Below, one piece after another: positions 1 through 6,715 of a DNA stretch of 8,383 nt (positions are counted from its first letter, which is position 1; the number at the start of each line of letters is the position of its first letter). Both the position numbers and the translations under genes were made by a program. Source of the DNA: Treponema sp. (lineage in GTDB: Bacteria > Spirochaetota > Spirochaetia > Treponematales > Breznakiellaceae); the NCBI GenBank assembly GCA_031266255.1, contig JAISBK010000039.1:1-8383 (forward strand), written 5' to 3'. The notes beneath the pieces are model-generated. The model worked only from the letters and a program-made list of their open reading frames with translations. It was not told the origin of the DNA and did no database searches.

Positions 1-344
1 GCCTGTTTCAGTTCTGCGTAATGCCCGCCCATCCCGATCTGCTCGGTTATCATGTTCGACAGATAATAGCTTATGCGGGACCTCATCTCAGGCATTACAG
101 CGATTTGTATTTCTATATCTATGGATTTTCCCCCGGCGGTACGCACTTTTACGTCCAGGATTCCCAGCTTGTCGCCGCTGAACTCCCGCTTGAGGTGAGG
201 GTCCGCGATGGTCAGTTCCTCGAATTCCTCCTCTGCAAGGCTTGGCAGGACGGCTTTGAGAAAATCCGCAAGGATATTTTTGCTGCGCCGGTCGCCGAAC
301 AGGAGTTTGAAGGCAAAATCGATTTTGGGAAGCATAATGGTCAT
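1..344 (-). CDS. Rpn-family PD-(D/E)XK nuclease / putative transposase, N-terminal part (runs off left edge)
   Basis: The minus strand is open from an ATG at 344 to the window edge (114 codons), with the last upstream in-frame stop at 368-366. The product begins MTIMLPKIDFAFKLLFGD, the usual opening of Rpn (RpnA-like, PDDEXK_2) proteins. About 70 residues in come GILDVKVRT and then SIDIEIQ, which supply the Asp and the Glu-x-Gln of the PD-(D/E)XK nuclease core. These are followed by MPEMRSRISYYLSNM, typical of the family. Rpn proteins are DNA endonucleases linked to recombination and are often present in many copies per genome. Full-length members are usually near 300 residues, so roughly the C-terminal two thirds lies outside the window. 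The second Met (335) is an equally good start, because no strong ribosome-binding site separates the two. The visible part has no frameshift. The decayed insertion sequence lies directly upstream, so the gene may have lost its own promoter. Confidence 0.85.
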   Translation of the reverse strand, partial: MTIMLPKIDFAFKLLFGDRRSKNILADFLKAVLPSLAEEEFEELTIADPHLKREFSGDKLGILDVKVRTAGGKSIDIEIQIAVMPEMRSRISYYLSNMITEQIGMGGHYAELKQ

Positions 345-364
345 GATATGAATATACCGGAAGA

Positions 365-1478
365 GTTACGGAAAGGCAAACGCACCGTGCGGATCAAATC
401 CTTAAATAATATCAGCTTTACGAAAACGGTAGTGATTTATACAGTGATTATCTATTGGTAAGCACCAGAAAAACGACAGCGACCGGATTGTCGGAATTGG
501 TGGACGGGGCAATCAGCCATGATCAAATCACCCGGTTTCTCGCCGGGGAAGAATTGAACGGGAAGCTTTTGTGGCTGAAGACAAAAAAGCTGATACGCCA
601 GTATGAGAACGGAGAAGAATGCCTGATATTTGTCGATACGAGAATGAAATAATCTGCTGGTATTATGACCACAGCAAAGGCAGGAAGGTAAAGGGGATAA
701 ATATACTTACGGCGTTTTACATGGCGGAAAATGAGTGCGGGAAACTGCAAACACCGATAGATTATCAAATAGTATCCAAGACCAAAGTAGAAACAGACAG
801 TAAGACGGGGAAAGAACAGCGGGTAAGCGAACAAAGCAAGAATGAAATGATGCGGGATATGATAAGCCAAACGATACAAAAACACGTAAAATTCGGATAT
901 ATACTGGCGGATTCATGGTTTGCGTCAGTGGAAAACATGAGATTTATCGAAAAGAAGGGGAAGACCTTCATATTTGAAATTAACGATAACCGCCTGGTGG
1001 CGGTGAGCGGACAGGAGAGGGAAAAGGTCATTTTGTCAGGATAGACCGGATGGACATACCTGATGGGGAACCGGTGCCGGTATATGTAAAGGAGTTGAGA
1101 TTTCCAGTAATGCTTTATAAACAAGTCTTTAAGAACAAAGACAGGTCGGCGGGGGTTCGGTATTTGGTAACCAATGATGAAACGATGAGTGGAGACCGGT
1201 TTAAGACGCTCTATAAGAAACGGTGGAGTGTTGAGGTATATCATGAGAGTATAAAACAAAATACGAGCATAGGGGGTTCGCCTGCGCATACGGAGAGGAC
1301 GCAAAGCAATCATGTCTTTTGCGGCGATATACGGGTATGCAAAATTGGAGTTAGCAAAACTCAATCACGGTTACAATCACTTTGCGGTAAAATCACAGAT
1401 TTACATGGCATCATTGAAGCGGGCGATGGAATTACTGTCTGTTTTTAACATGGGGGGATAATGGCCTTTTTGCGTAAC
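365..1478 (+). mobile_element. Decayed insertion sequence, IS4 superfamily (IS4/IS701-like)
   Basis: This is the inferred extent of the element around the broken transposase. On the left, 365-377 reads gttacggaaaggc. The reverse complement of 1463-1478 reads gttacgcaaaaaggcc. The two share gttacg at the outer end and an A-rich run leading to ggc, so they could be imperfect terminal inverted repeats. The implied length of about 1.1 kb suits an element of this type carrying a small deletion. No matching target-site duplication is visible in the flanks (accggaaga on the left, atgagctaa on the right), so the boundaries are tentative. The presence of an insertion-sequence relic is much surer than its ends. 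Confidence 0.5.
410..1461 (+). pseudogene. Broken DDE transposase, IS4-superfamily, YREK signature
   Basis: The gene is split over three frames. The first part (410-648) includes SDYLL and TATGLSELVDGAISHDQITR, a typical N-terminus of these transposases, and ends in LIFVDT, which carries the first catalytic Asp. About eight codons are then missing with a frame change near 635. The second part (about 634-1025) has ENEIICWYYDHSKGRKVKG and ILADSWFAS, with the second catalytic Asp. One base is missing in the A run at 1022-1025, after which the frame continues as GHFVRIDRMD. The third part holds YKKRWSVEVYHESIK (about 1213-1257), which fits Y-x2-R-x3-E-x6-K exactly and gives the catalytic Glu. An extra T in the run at 1317-1320 shifts the frame again, and the tail AIYGYAKLELAKLNHGYNH runs to a TAA at 1459-1461. 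No ATG precedes the first part; TTG at 455 is the nearest start-like codon. The gene cannot make an intact enzyme. Confidence 0.85.
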
Positions 1479-1599
1479 ATGAGCTAATAATACAGCTAAA
1501 AATGAGAGAAGCTGGCCATAATACAAGAAATGACCCGTTTTTCGCCTGTTTCCCTGAAACTTCACAAGATTGCTCTTATGATTTGATTCGTATTATAGA
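1479..1599. other. Unassigned decayed sequence between IS relic and hen1 relic
   Basis: This stretch contains only short open frames. One from an ATG at 1502 runs 60 codons and overlaps the first hen1 fragment in another frame. None resembles a family I recognise, and none has a convincing ribosome-binding site. It is most likely eroded sequence left by insertion and deletion at the 5' end of hen1. Confidence 0.4.
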
Positions 1600-2111
1600 C
1601 ATATCCAGGTATACGGGACGGCTATGTCCGGAAGATGCGCCCAAAACAAGAATTGGCGAATACTCCACTGAATTTAAGCGCTAATCTTTTTATGCTGCCC
1701 TGTAGGGTAGTGCTATCGAACTGTTGTTTGAATCCCTGGGATACGAGGTGTATGTTGAGAAAATTGCCTTGCTTGACGATCGCTTTTCCGAATGGGGGAG
1801 CGGTCCGTATAAAAAACAGTACCGGATAGGGGAGGACGAAGTTGACAAGCTCCTCAAGCACGGCAGAGGCTGGCTTTCGGATCATCCTGAAAAAGCCCCC
1901 GATCGTCCGCCACTACTTCACAAATCTGCGGAGTCTGGCTCGTACCGCCATTGACCTGCAATAGACGATTCCTATGGAAGAAAGTGAAATCTCAGGCGGG
2001 GCTGACGGAATTGCCGCCGGATTGAATGTCTCGGATACGGCGGAGAAAAATGCTGAACCGGCAAAAATGACCAGCCCGAAACTGAATACACGGCGATGGG
2101 AAAGCGTTTGA
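1600..2111 (+). pseudogene. hen1: Relic of hen1, RNA 3'-terminal ribose 2'-O-methyltransferase (N-terminal half only)
   Basis: Pieces in several frames line up, in order, with the N-terminal half of bacterial Hen1: GTAMSGRC (1615-1638), KQELANTPLNLSANLFMLPC (1644-1703), AIELLFESLGYEVYVEKIAL then LDDRFSEWGSGPY (1712-1813), IGEDEVDKLLKHGRGWLSDH (about 1826-1885), and PPIVRHYFTNLRSLARTAID (from about 1897). Frame changes fall near 1640, 1706 and 1893. About 30 residues expected between SGPY and KKQY are absent, and a TAG stands at 1962-1964. Beyond it the same frame stays open to 2111 and ends LNTRRWESV, which resembles the start of the Hen1 methyltransferase domain, but this tail is less certain. 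The SAM-binding domain itself is missing. In the family, Hen1 methylates the broken RNA end before Pnkp seals it; no pnkp is visible here. The first part of the gene has also been lost, on the side of the insertion sequence. The match rests on remembered family patterns, not on a search. Confidence 0.72.
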
Positions 2112-2155
2112 AATGGTGTTTCTTTACCTCAATTACGGCTTCGTTTAAGATTCAT
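1965..2155 (-). pseudogene. Possible N-terminal relic of a secreted protein (stop codon at position 9)
   Basis: On the minus strand a purine-rich gagaggggagt is followed by ATG ATG (2158 and 2155), then NLKRSRN and a TGA at 2131-2129. The same frame continues open for about 72 codons. It reads FQTLSHRRVFSFGLVIFAG and then SAFFSAVSETFNP: a basic n-region, a hydrophobic core and a plausible AVS cleavage site, so it looks like a Sec signal peptide. Past about 1965 the frame runs antisense to the confident part of the hen1 relic, so any original gene must end there. If real, it is a secreted-protein gene killed by a nonsense mutation and truncation, divergent from the TRAP operon. It is incompatible with reading 1965-2111 as the tail of hen1; one of the two is coincidence. 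Confidence 0.35.
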
Positions 2156-2178
2156 CATACTCCCCTCTCAAATTATAA

Positions 2179-2207
2179 TTGACAGCTCATATAAGGCATG
2201 CTAGGAT
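2179..2207 (+). promoter_or_regulatory. Sigma70-type promoter of the TRAP-antiporter operon
   Basis: A perfect -35 box TTGACA (2179-2184) and a -10 box TAGGAT (2202-2207, four of six consensus bases) are separated by exactly 17 bp. Transcription would begin near 2214, giving a leader of about 60 nt before the dctP start. The surrounding sequence is AT-rich. It is the only strong promoter-like sequence seen ahead of the operon. Confidence 0.7.
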
Positions 2208-2217
2208 AAATAAAAAT

Positions 2218-2256
2218 TGAACCGTGATTTAGAATCCATATTGATTTTCTGGTTCA
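2218..2256 (+). promoter_or_regulatory. Possible hairpin in the operon's 5' leader
   Basis: The inverted repeat tgaacc (2218-2223) and ggttca (2251-2256) encloses a second pair, agaatc (2231-2236) with gattttct (2243-2250), around a loop of catatt. The structure has a 7-nt and a 2-nt bulge and ends 9 nt before the Shine-Dalgarno sequence. It matches no riboswitch class I know and could be a simple leader fold or chance. Confidence 0.3.
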
Positions 2257-2274
2257 TATTTTATGGAGGAGCTT

Positions 2275-3291
2275 ATGAAAATGGTAAAGTTAGCAGTATC
2301 TGCGGCTTTAGGTATGACCCTTCTGGTGGGTAGTGTATTTGCCCGCGGTAATCAACAACAGGGGGGCGGGGGCGCTCAGGCAAAGATCAAGGTTATTTTT
2401 GCAGGAACCGAAACAGCCACCACCGGCCAAAGCCGCATGATGCAGGAAGTAGCGGACAAGCTGAATGCTACAGGTCGCTTTGATGCGGATGTCCAAGTCA
2501 ATGGCGCGTTGTCGGGTGATACGGATAACCTGGTAACCCAGGCGAAGACTGGCGTGCCTTTGGTAGTTCCTTCCGACCCTGGAAGACTGGCGAGCCAATT
2601 CAACATTCCAGACCTCAATATCCTGATGGCCCCTTATGTATTGACGGATATGGCGGCTTTGCAGAAGCTCCCGGATATCGCGATCTTCAAAGAGTGGCAG
2701 GCCCAACTTGAAGCCCAGGGAATTACCTTTGTGGCGGACATGTACAATGGGTTTCGCAGCTTCTACACCGCTACCCCGGTTAACACCGTTCAAGATCTCA
2801 GCGGGCTACGGATCCGCGGGTTCGGTAACAACATTGGTAATGCCCTGGCTAAGTATCTTGGCTTTGCGAATATTGGTATAAGCTGGGGTGAAGTACTCCC
2901 CGGTATTCAGCAGAAAACCTTAGACGGCTGTGAGGTCCAGGTCGCTACTGCCTATGGCTCGGCAATCTACGAAGTTACCAAGTACTTGGCCCTCACCAAG
3001 CATTACATGCTCCAGTCATCCTTTGTTTGTTCGACTAAGCTGCTCAATGACATGCCGGAAGCGGATAAGGCCGTTTTCCTCGACACCATCCGGCAAACTG
3101 CGCAGAAATACAGCCAGATTATCGCGGATGAAGAATCCAGGTACTATCAGCAGATGCAAGACCAGGGGGTTACCATCACCGAAGTAAGTCTGGAGGAATT
3201 CGGGGATGCCATTGCCCCGCTTTACACCAACAACGATCTGGGCTTCTCCGATGGCTTGAAAGACCGCTTATTCAGCGAATTGGGTCTTTAA
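2275..3291 (+). CDS. dctP: TRAP transporter substrate-binding protein, DctP family
   Basis: This is the periplasmic receptor of a tripartite ATP-independent periplasmic (TRAP) transporter. It captures the substrate, probably a carboxylate, and passes it to the membrane subunits. I chose ATG 2275 because GGAGGA at 2265-2270 is then a well-placed ribosome-binding site; an ATG at 2263 would place that site inside the gene. The product is 338 residues, the usual family size. Residues 1-23 are a Sec signal peptide ending VFA, and no lipobox Cys is present, so the protein should be soluble in the periplasm. The core runs from about residue 38 (KVIFAGTETATTGQS). GLRIRGFGNN near residue 181 carries the conserved Arg that clamps the substrate carboxylate in this family. 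It is followed by ISWGEVLPGIQQKTLDGCE, the family's EV..aLq...vDG.e region. The gene is first in the operon, and a hairpin follows it. The substrate cannot be assigned. Confidence 0.93.
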   Translation: MKMVKLAVSAALGMTLLVGSVFARGNQQQGGGGAQAKIKVIFAGTETATTGQSRMMQEVADKLNATGRFDADVQVNGALSGDTDNLVTQAKTGVPLVVPSDPGRLASQFNIPDLNILMAPYVLTDMAALQKLPDIAIFKEWQAQLEAQGITFVADMYNGFRSFYTATPVNTVQDLSGLRIRGFGNNIGNALAKYLGFANIGISWGEVLPGIQQKTLDGCEVQVATAYGSAIYEVTKYLALTKHYMLQSSFVCSTKLLNDMPEADKAVFLDTIRQTAQKYSQIIADEESRYYQQMQDQGVTITEVSLEEFGDAIAPLYTNNDLGFSDGLKDRLFSELGL

Positions 3292-3296
3292 TTCCC

Positions 3297-3331
3297 ATAG
3301 CCGGGGTGCTGTCCCCGGCTATTCTTCTTTT
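3297..3331 (+). terminator. Hairpin with T-rich tail between dctP and dctQ (partial terminator / attenuator)
   Basis: A perfect 10-bp stem, atagccgggg (3297-3306) with ccccggctat (3313-3322), encloses the loop tgctgt and is followed by tcttctttt. It starts 6 bp after the dctP stop codon. Rho-independent terminators have this form. Because dctQ and dctM follow with no clear promoter of their own, it more likely works as a leaky terminator or a 3' stabiliser that keeps dctP mRNA in excess of the membrane-subunit mRNA. Confidence 0.75.
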
Positions 3332-3362
3332 AAAGTGCTGTATAGTGTTATTTGAGGTGATT

Positions 3363-3854
3363 ATGCGGAGAGTATATCGCGCCCTTTGCCAAGCCGAGGT
3401 GTTCATTTGCGGGGCCGGTTTTATCTTCTTGGTGGGCTTTGTATTTTTGTCCGCCATCTTGCGGTTTTTCCGAATTTCCATGTCCTGGAACATTGATCTT
3501 GCCATGTTCTTGCTCGCGTGGACCGCGTTCCTGGGGGCGGATATTGCCTGGCGGAGCGGTCAGTTGTTAGGCGTTGATATCGTAACCCGCCGGTTTCCCC
3601 GGAAGGTACAACAAGGTATCGAAATAGGGATTTATGTTGTTATTATGGGAGCCTTGGCGCTCATTGTCGTTTTCGGCATCAGCCTGGCGGTAACCGAGAA
3701 CCTGAGGACCTACCAGTCTATACCCATTCCCTATTCTCTGGTTACCTTGAGTCTGGTGGCTGCCGCTCTGTCGATGATTTTTTCGACTATCCTTAAAATA
3801 CGGCGTTGTATTATGAACTTTAATACGCAAAAAGCAACGGGGGGCAAAAAATGA
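3363..3854 (+). CDS. dctQ: TRAP transporter small membrane subunit, DctQ family
   Basis: This is the four-helix inner-membrane subunit that pairs with DctM. The frame is open from 3306, but that stretch lies in the hairpin after dctP. ATG 3363 follows GAGGTGA (3354-3360) at good spacing and gives 163 residues, a normal DctQ length. Hydrophobic segments lie near residues 12-34, 42-60, 84-106 and 122-146. The central WNIDLAMFLLAWTAFLGADI, followed by AWRSGQLLGVDI, matches the family pattern W..e.....l.w..flGa..a.r...h..vd. The PIPYSLVTLSLV segment ahead of the last helix is also typical. The basic C-terminus (RRCIMNFN, KKATGGKK-like) should face the cytoplasm. The stop codon overlaps the dctM start in ATGA, so translation of the two is probably coupled. 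Confidence 0.9.
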   Translation: MRRVYRALCQAEVFICGAGFIFLVGFVFLSAILRFFRISMSWNIDLAMFLLAWTAFLGADIAWRSGQLLGVDIVTRRFPRKVQQGIEIGIYVVIMGALALIVVFGISLAVTENLRTYQSIPIPYSLVTLSLVAAALSMIFSTILKIRRCIMNFNTQKATGGKK

Positions 3855-5137
3855 CGCTCTTGATCATTTGTTTTGTCCTGTTTTTAGTGATGGGTATGCC
3901 TATTGCTTTCGTGATCGGCATTGCGGGGTTCGCTTATTTTTCTTCCGTATCGTATCTCAACTTTGAGACCGCTACCCAGATGATTGTTTCCCAAAGCCAA
4001 TCCTTCGCCTTTCTCGCGGTGCCCTTCTTTATCTTTGCCGGGAACCTGATGAACGTGTCTGGGATCACCAGCCGGCTTTTAAGCCTGGCCCGCCTGGTTA
4101 CCCGGCGGATGTACGGAGGTACGGCCCAGATTTCCGTCGTCATGAGTACCCTCATGGGAGGGGTGTCGGGATCGGCTACCGCCGACGCCGCCATGGAAAC
4201 CCGGATACTGGGGCCGGAGATGATGCGGATTGGGTATAACAAGGGATATATCTGCGCGGTAAACTGTATTACCGCCCTGATCACCGCCACTATTCCTCCC
4301 AGCCTGGGGCTTATTATTTTTGGGTTTGTAGGGGAAGTTTCCATCGGGCGGCTTTTTGCCGCGGGACTTATCCCCGGAATTCTCATGATGCTTTTCTTAA
4401 TGGCCACCACTACCATTACTTCCCGGATTAAAAAGTTCGATCCTCCCCGGTCTGATGCGCCGAAACTCTCCCTAAGGGAACTGTCGGATAATCTGAAAGA
4501 GTCCATCTGGGCGCTCTTATTCCCGATTATCCTTATCGTGGGAATCCGCTTTGGGGTGTTTACCCCTTCGGAATCCGGGGCTTTCGCAGTGGTTTACGCC
4601 ATCCTGATTGGAAAATTTGTCTATAAAGAACTGACCTGGAAGAATTTCAGAGACGCGCTCATTACCACCTTAAAGGATAACGGAGCCATCATGCTGATCA
4701 TCGCCATGTCAGGGCCCTTCAGTTATGCCATCACCTGGGTAAAAGCGCCGGTGGTTTTGAGTAACCTGATCTTCGGCATCACTGAAAATCCCCAGATCAT
4801 GGTACTCATCATGATTGGCTTTCTCTTTATTACCGGTATGTTCGTGGACAGTAACGTAAACTTCCTCTTGCTTACGCCAATTTTTCTGCCCATGGTAAAG
4901 AGTGTGGGTATCGACCCGGTCCATTTCGGCGTGCTCATGGCTACCGTAGTTACCCTGGGAGTAATGACCCCGCCCATTGGGTCCGCACTCTATACAGTGT
5001 GCGGCATCATCGACTGTCCGGTGGAGGATTATACCAAAGAAAGTCTTCCTTTTCTGGCGGCGGTAATATTGGAATTGGCGATCCTGGTATTCCTCCCTGA
5101 GGTAGTACTTTGGATACCTAATATGGTATTTGGGTAG
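3851..5137 (+). CDS. dctM: TRAP transporter large membrane subunit, DctM family
   Basis: This is the transport channel of the TRAP system. Characterised members use an elevator-type mechanism powered by the Na+ gradient. The product is 428 residues, the normal size, hydrophobic throughout with about 11-12 membrane segments. Family landmarks seen are AVPFFIFAGNLMNVSGI near residue 55, GGVSGSATADAA at about 103-114, PPSLGLIIFGFVGEVSIGRL from 149 with LFAAGLIPGIL after it, the TPSESGAFAVVYA segment near 237, and TPPIGSALYTVCGI from 373. The two G/S- and PP-containing stretches correspond to the helix-breaking hairpins that bind Na+ in the family. The ATG overlaps the dctQ stop by 4 nt, and a G-rich run (3839-3844) serves as a weak ribosome-binding site, so expression probably depends on translation of dctQ. 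No damage is visible. Confidence 0.94.
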   Translation: MTLLIICFVLFLVMGMPIAFVIGIAGFAYFSSVSYLNFETATQMIVSQSQSFAFLAVPFFIFAGNLMNVSGITSRLLSLARLVTRRMYGGTAQISVVMSTLMGGVSGSATADAAMETRILGPEMMRIGYNKGYICAVNCITALITATIPPSLGLIIFGFVGEVSIGRLFAAGLIPGILMMLFLMATTTITSRIKKFDPPRSDAPKLSLRELSDNLKESIWALLFPIILIVGIRFGVFTPSESGAFAVVYAILIGKFVYKELTWKNFRDALITTLKDNGAIMLIIAMSGPFSYAITWVKAPVVLSNLIFGITENPQIMVLIMIGFLFITGMFVDSNVNFLLLTPIFLPMVKSVGIDPVHFGVLMATVVTLGVMTPPIGSALYTVCGIIDCPVEDYTKESLPFLAAVILELAILVFLPEVVLWIPNMVFG

Positions 5138-5144
5138 GCTAAGT

Positions 5145-6695
5145 ATGGAATTTGAAGCAGCTCAAGTCGGATTTTTATCGATTGTTCCGCCGCTTATCGC
5201 GATATCCCTGGCGCTTATTACCAAAGAAGTGATCTTTTCGTTGATGTTGGGGATCATGGCCGGGGTGGGGATCTACAGTTTTGTTATGGGACTTGGGGTT
5301 ACCGGTCTCTTCAGTACGACTGTAAACTTGATGATTACCAAGGTGGGGGAGAATGCCTCAATGGTGATCTTTCTTGCCATGCTCGGCGCGTTGGTGGCCC
5401 TCATCACCCGTGCAGGGGGTTCACGAGCCTATGGGAACTGGGCATCCCGAAAACTAAAAACGCCCCAGAGCGTGAGTCTTACGACCGGGCTTTTGGGAAT
5501 TATCATCTTCATAGATGACTATTTTAATTGTCTTACCGTAGGAACGGTGATGAAGCCGGTAACCGATAAGTACCGGATTTCCCGGGAAAAGCTGGCCTAC
5601 ATTATTGACGCCACTGCTGCACCGGTCTGTATCATTGCCCCTATCTCATCCTGGGCGGCATCGGTTATTTCGTACTATCCTACCGAGACCGGGATCACCG
5701 GGATGCAGGCATTCGTGGGTTCTGTTCCTATGAACCTCTATGCGGTGCTCACCTTAGTCATGGTTATTATCCTCAGTATTCGTAAAAATGGGGATTTTGG
5801 CCCTATGGCTGCGGCCCAACGCCGGGCCAGGCAGAGGACGAGTATAAGTCCCGAACAACCAGAGCGGGTGGATGATGAACTGTCAAAACTCCAGGTCTCA
5901 GACCAGGGTAAAGTCGTGGATTTACTCATTCCCGTATTGTTCCTGGTAGGTTTTTCTATTCTGGCTATGCTCTTTTACGGCGGTTATTGGGAAGGAAAGA
6001 CCTTCGCCGCTGCGATTGGGGATACTGATGCAGGTTCGGCCCTTTCCCTGGGAGGATTCGCATCCCTTTTTGTGGCTTTTTTTCTCTTTGTTCCCCGGAA
6101 ACTTATCAGTTTCAAAGAATTCTTTGCCACCCTTATCGCGGGAGTTACCTCTATGATAGGTGCACTCATCATCCTTACCTTGGCCTGGACCATCAGCGGC
6201 GTTTGTAGAGACCTCTTGTTGACTGGACCTTATGTGGCAGGACTGGTAGAACGGTCTCAGTTACCCATTGTCTTCATACCTGCCCTGATGTTTCTGTTCG
6301 CTGCAGCGCTTTCCTTTGCCACCGGTACTGCTTGGGGAACCTTCGGTATCCTTATTCCTATCACCATCAGCGTATGCGACATCGTAGCCCCGCATCTTTC
6401 GATAATTTCCCTTTCCGCAGTCCTTGCAGGCTCTGTTTTCGGAGACCATTGTTCGCCTATTTCAGATACCACGATCCTTTCTTCTACCGGGGCTGGGTGT
6501 AATCATATAAATCATGTGGCCACCCAGATTCCCTATGCCCTGACCGTAGCGGTGATTTGTTTCATCGGGTATATCATTGCAGGGCTTACCGGTGGATTGG
6601 GCTTTAGCCTCAGCGTGGCTATTACCTTACCGGTTTCCCTGGTAATGCTCGTGGCTGCCCTGCTGGTCTTGCCCAGGGTTATGCCAGGCTCTTAA
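5145..6695 (+). CDS. NhaC-family Na+/H+ antiporter
   Basis: This is a polytopic inner-membrane protein of the Na+/H+ antiporter NhaC family (PF03553 type), expected to exchange Na+ for H+. I took ATG 5145, 7 bp after the dctM stop; a TTG at 5130 is in frame but would overlap dctM. The product is 516 residues with many hydrophobic segments and one long charged loop at about 215-265 (RRARQRTS... DDELSKLQ). Two signature regions are clear: FIDDYFNCLTVG (Asp pair at 124-125) followed by IDATAAPVCIIAPISSWAA, and, near the C-terminus, FGDHCSPISDTTILSSTGAG from about residue 432, followed by CNHINHVATQIPYAL. These acidic and polar motifs are the family's probable ion-binding sites. Some relatives exchange organic acids as well (the malate/lactate antiporter MleN), so that is an alternative. 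Its position as the fourth gene of the TRAP operon suggests it manages the Na+ used for, or brought in by, TRAP uptake. Confidence 0.9.
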   Translation: MEFEAAQVGFLSIVPPLIAISLALITKEVIFSLMLGIMAGVGIYSFVMGLGVTGLFSTTVNLMITKVGENASMVIFLAMLGALVALITRAGGSRAYGNWASRKLKTPQSVSLTTGLLGIIIFIDDYFNCLTVGTVMKPVTDKYRISREKLAYIIDATAAPVCIIAPISSWAASVISYYPTETGITGMQAFVGSVPMNLYAVLTLVMVIILSIRKNGDFGPMAAAQRRARQRTSISPEQPERVDDELSKLQVSDQGKVVDLLIPVLFLVGFSILAMLFYGGYWEGKTFAAAIGDTDAGSALSLGGFASLFVAFFLFVPRKLISFKEFFATLIAGVTSMIGALIILTLAWTISGVCRDLLLTGPYVAGLVERSQLPIVFIPALMFLFAAALSFATGTAWGTFGILIPITISVCDIVAPHLSIISLSAVLAGSVFGDHCSPISDTTILSSTGAGCNHINHVATQIPYALTVAVICFIGYIIAGLTGGLGFSLSVAITLPVSLVMLVAALLVLPRVMPGS

Positions 6696-6715
6696 TTCCG
6701 CAAAAAACGCATTTT

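Noticed and set aside
21..461. A 146-codon plus-strand open frame at the left edge
   Set aside because: It is antisense to the Rpn nuclease frame, whose family motifs are clear; the plus-strand product shows no recognisable pattern.
410..1461. Programmed frameshifting in the transposase, as in some insertion sequences
   Set aside because: Three separate frame changes, one with about eight codons missing, fit decay. Programmed elements use a single slippery site between two frames.
2172..2177. TATAAT on the minus strand as a divergent promoter for the signal-peptide relic
   Set aside because: No -35 box lies at suitable spacing, and the start site would fall within a few bases of the ATG, leaving no room for the ribosome-binding site.
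2263..2277. ATG 2263 as the dctP start
   Set aside because: The sequence GGAGGA at 2265-2270 would lie inside the gene; it is ideally placed as the ribosome-binding site for ATG 2275, which also gives a normal signal peptide.
3306..3362. Extended DctQ N-terminus from 3306
   Set aside because: This portion lies in the terminator-like hairpin and has no ribosome-binding site of its own; ATG 3363 has a good one and gives the normal family length.
3934..4506. Long minus-strand open frames inside dctM, dctP and the antiporter gene
   Set aside because: They are antisense shadows of confident family members and have no plausible ribosome-binding sites or recognisable domains.
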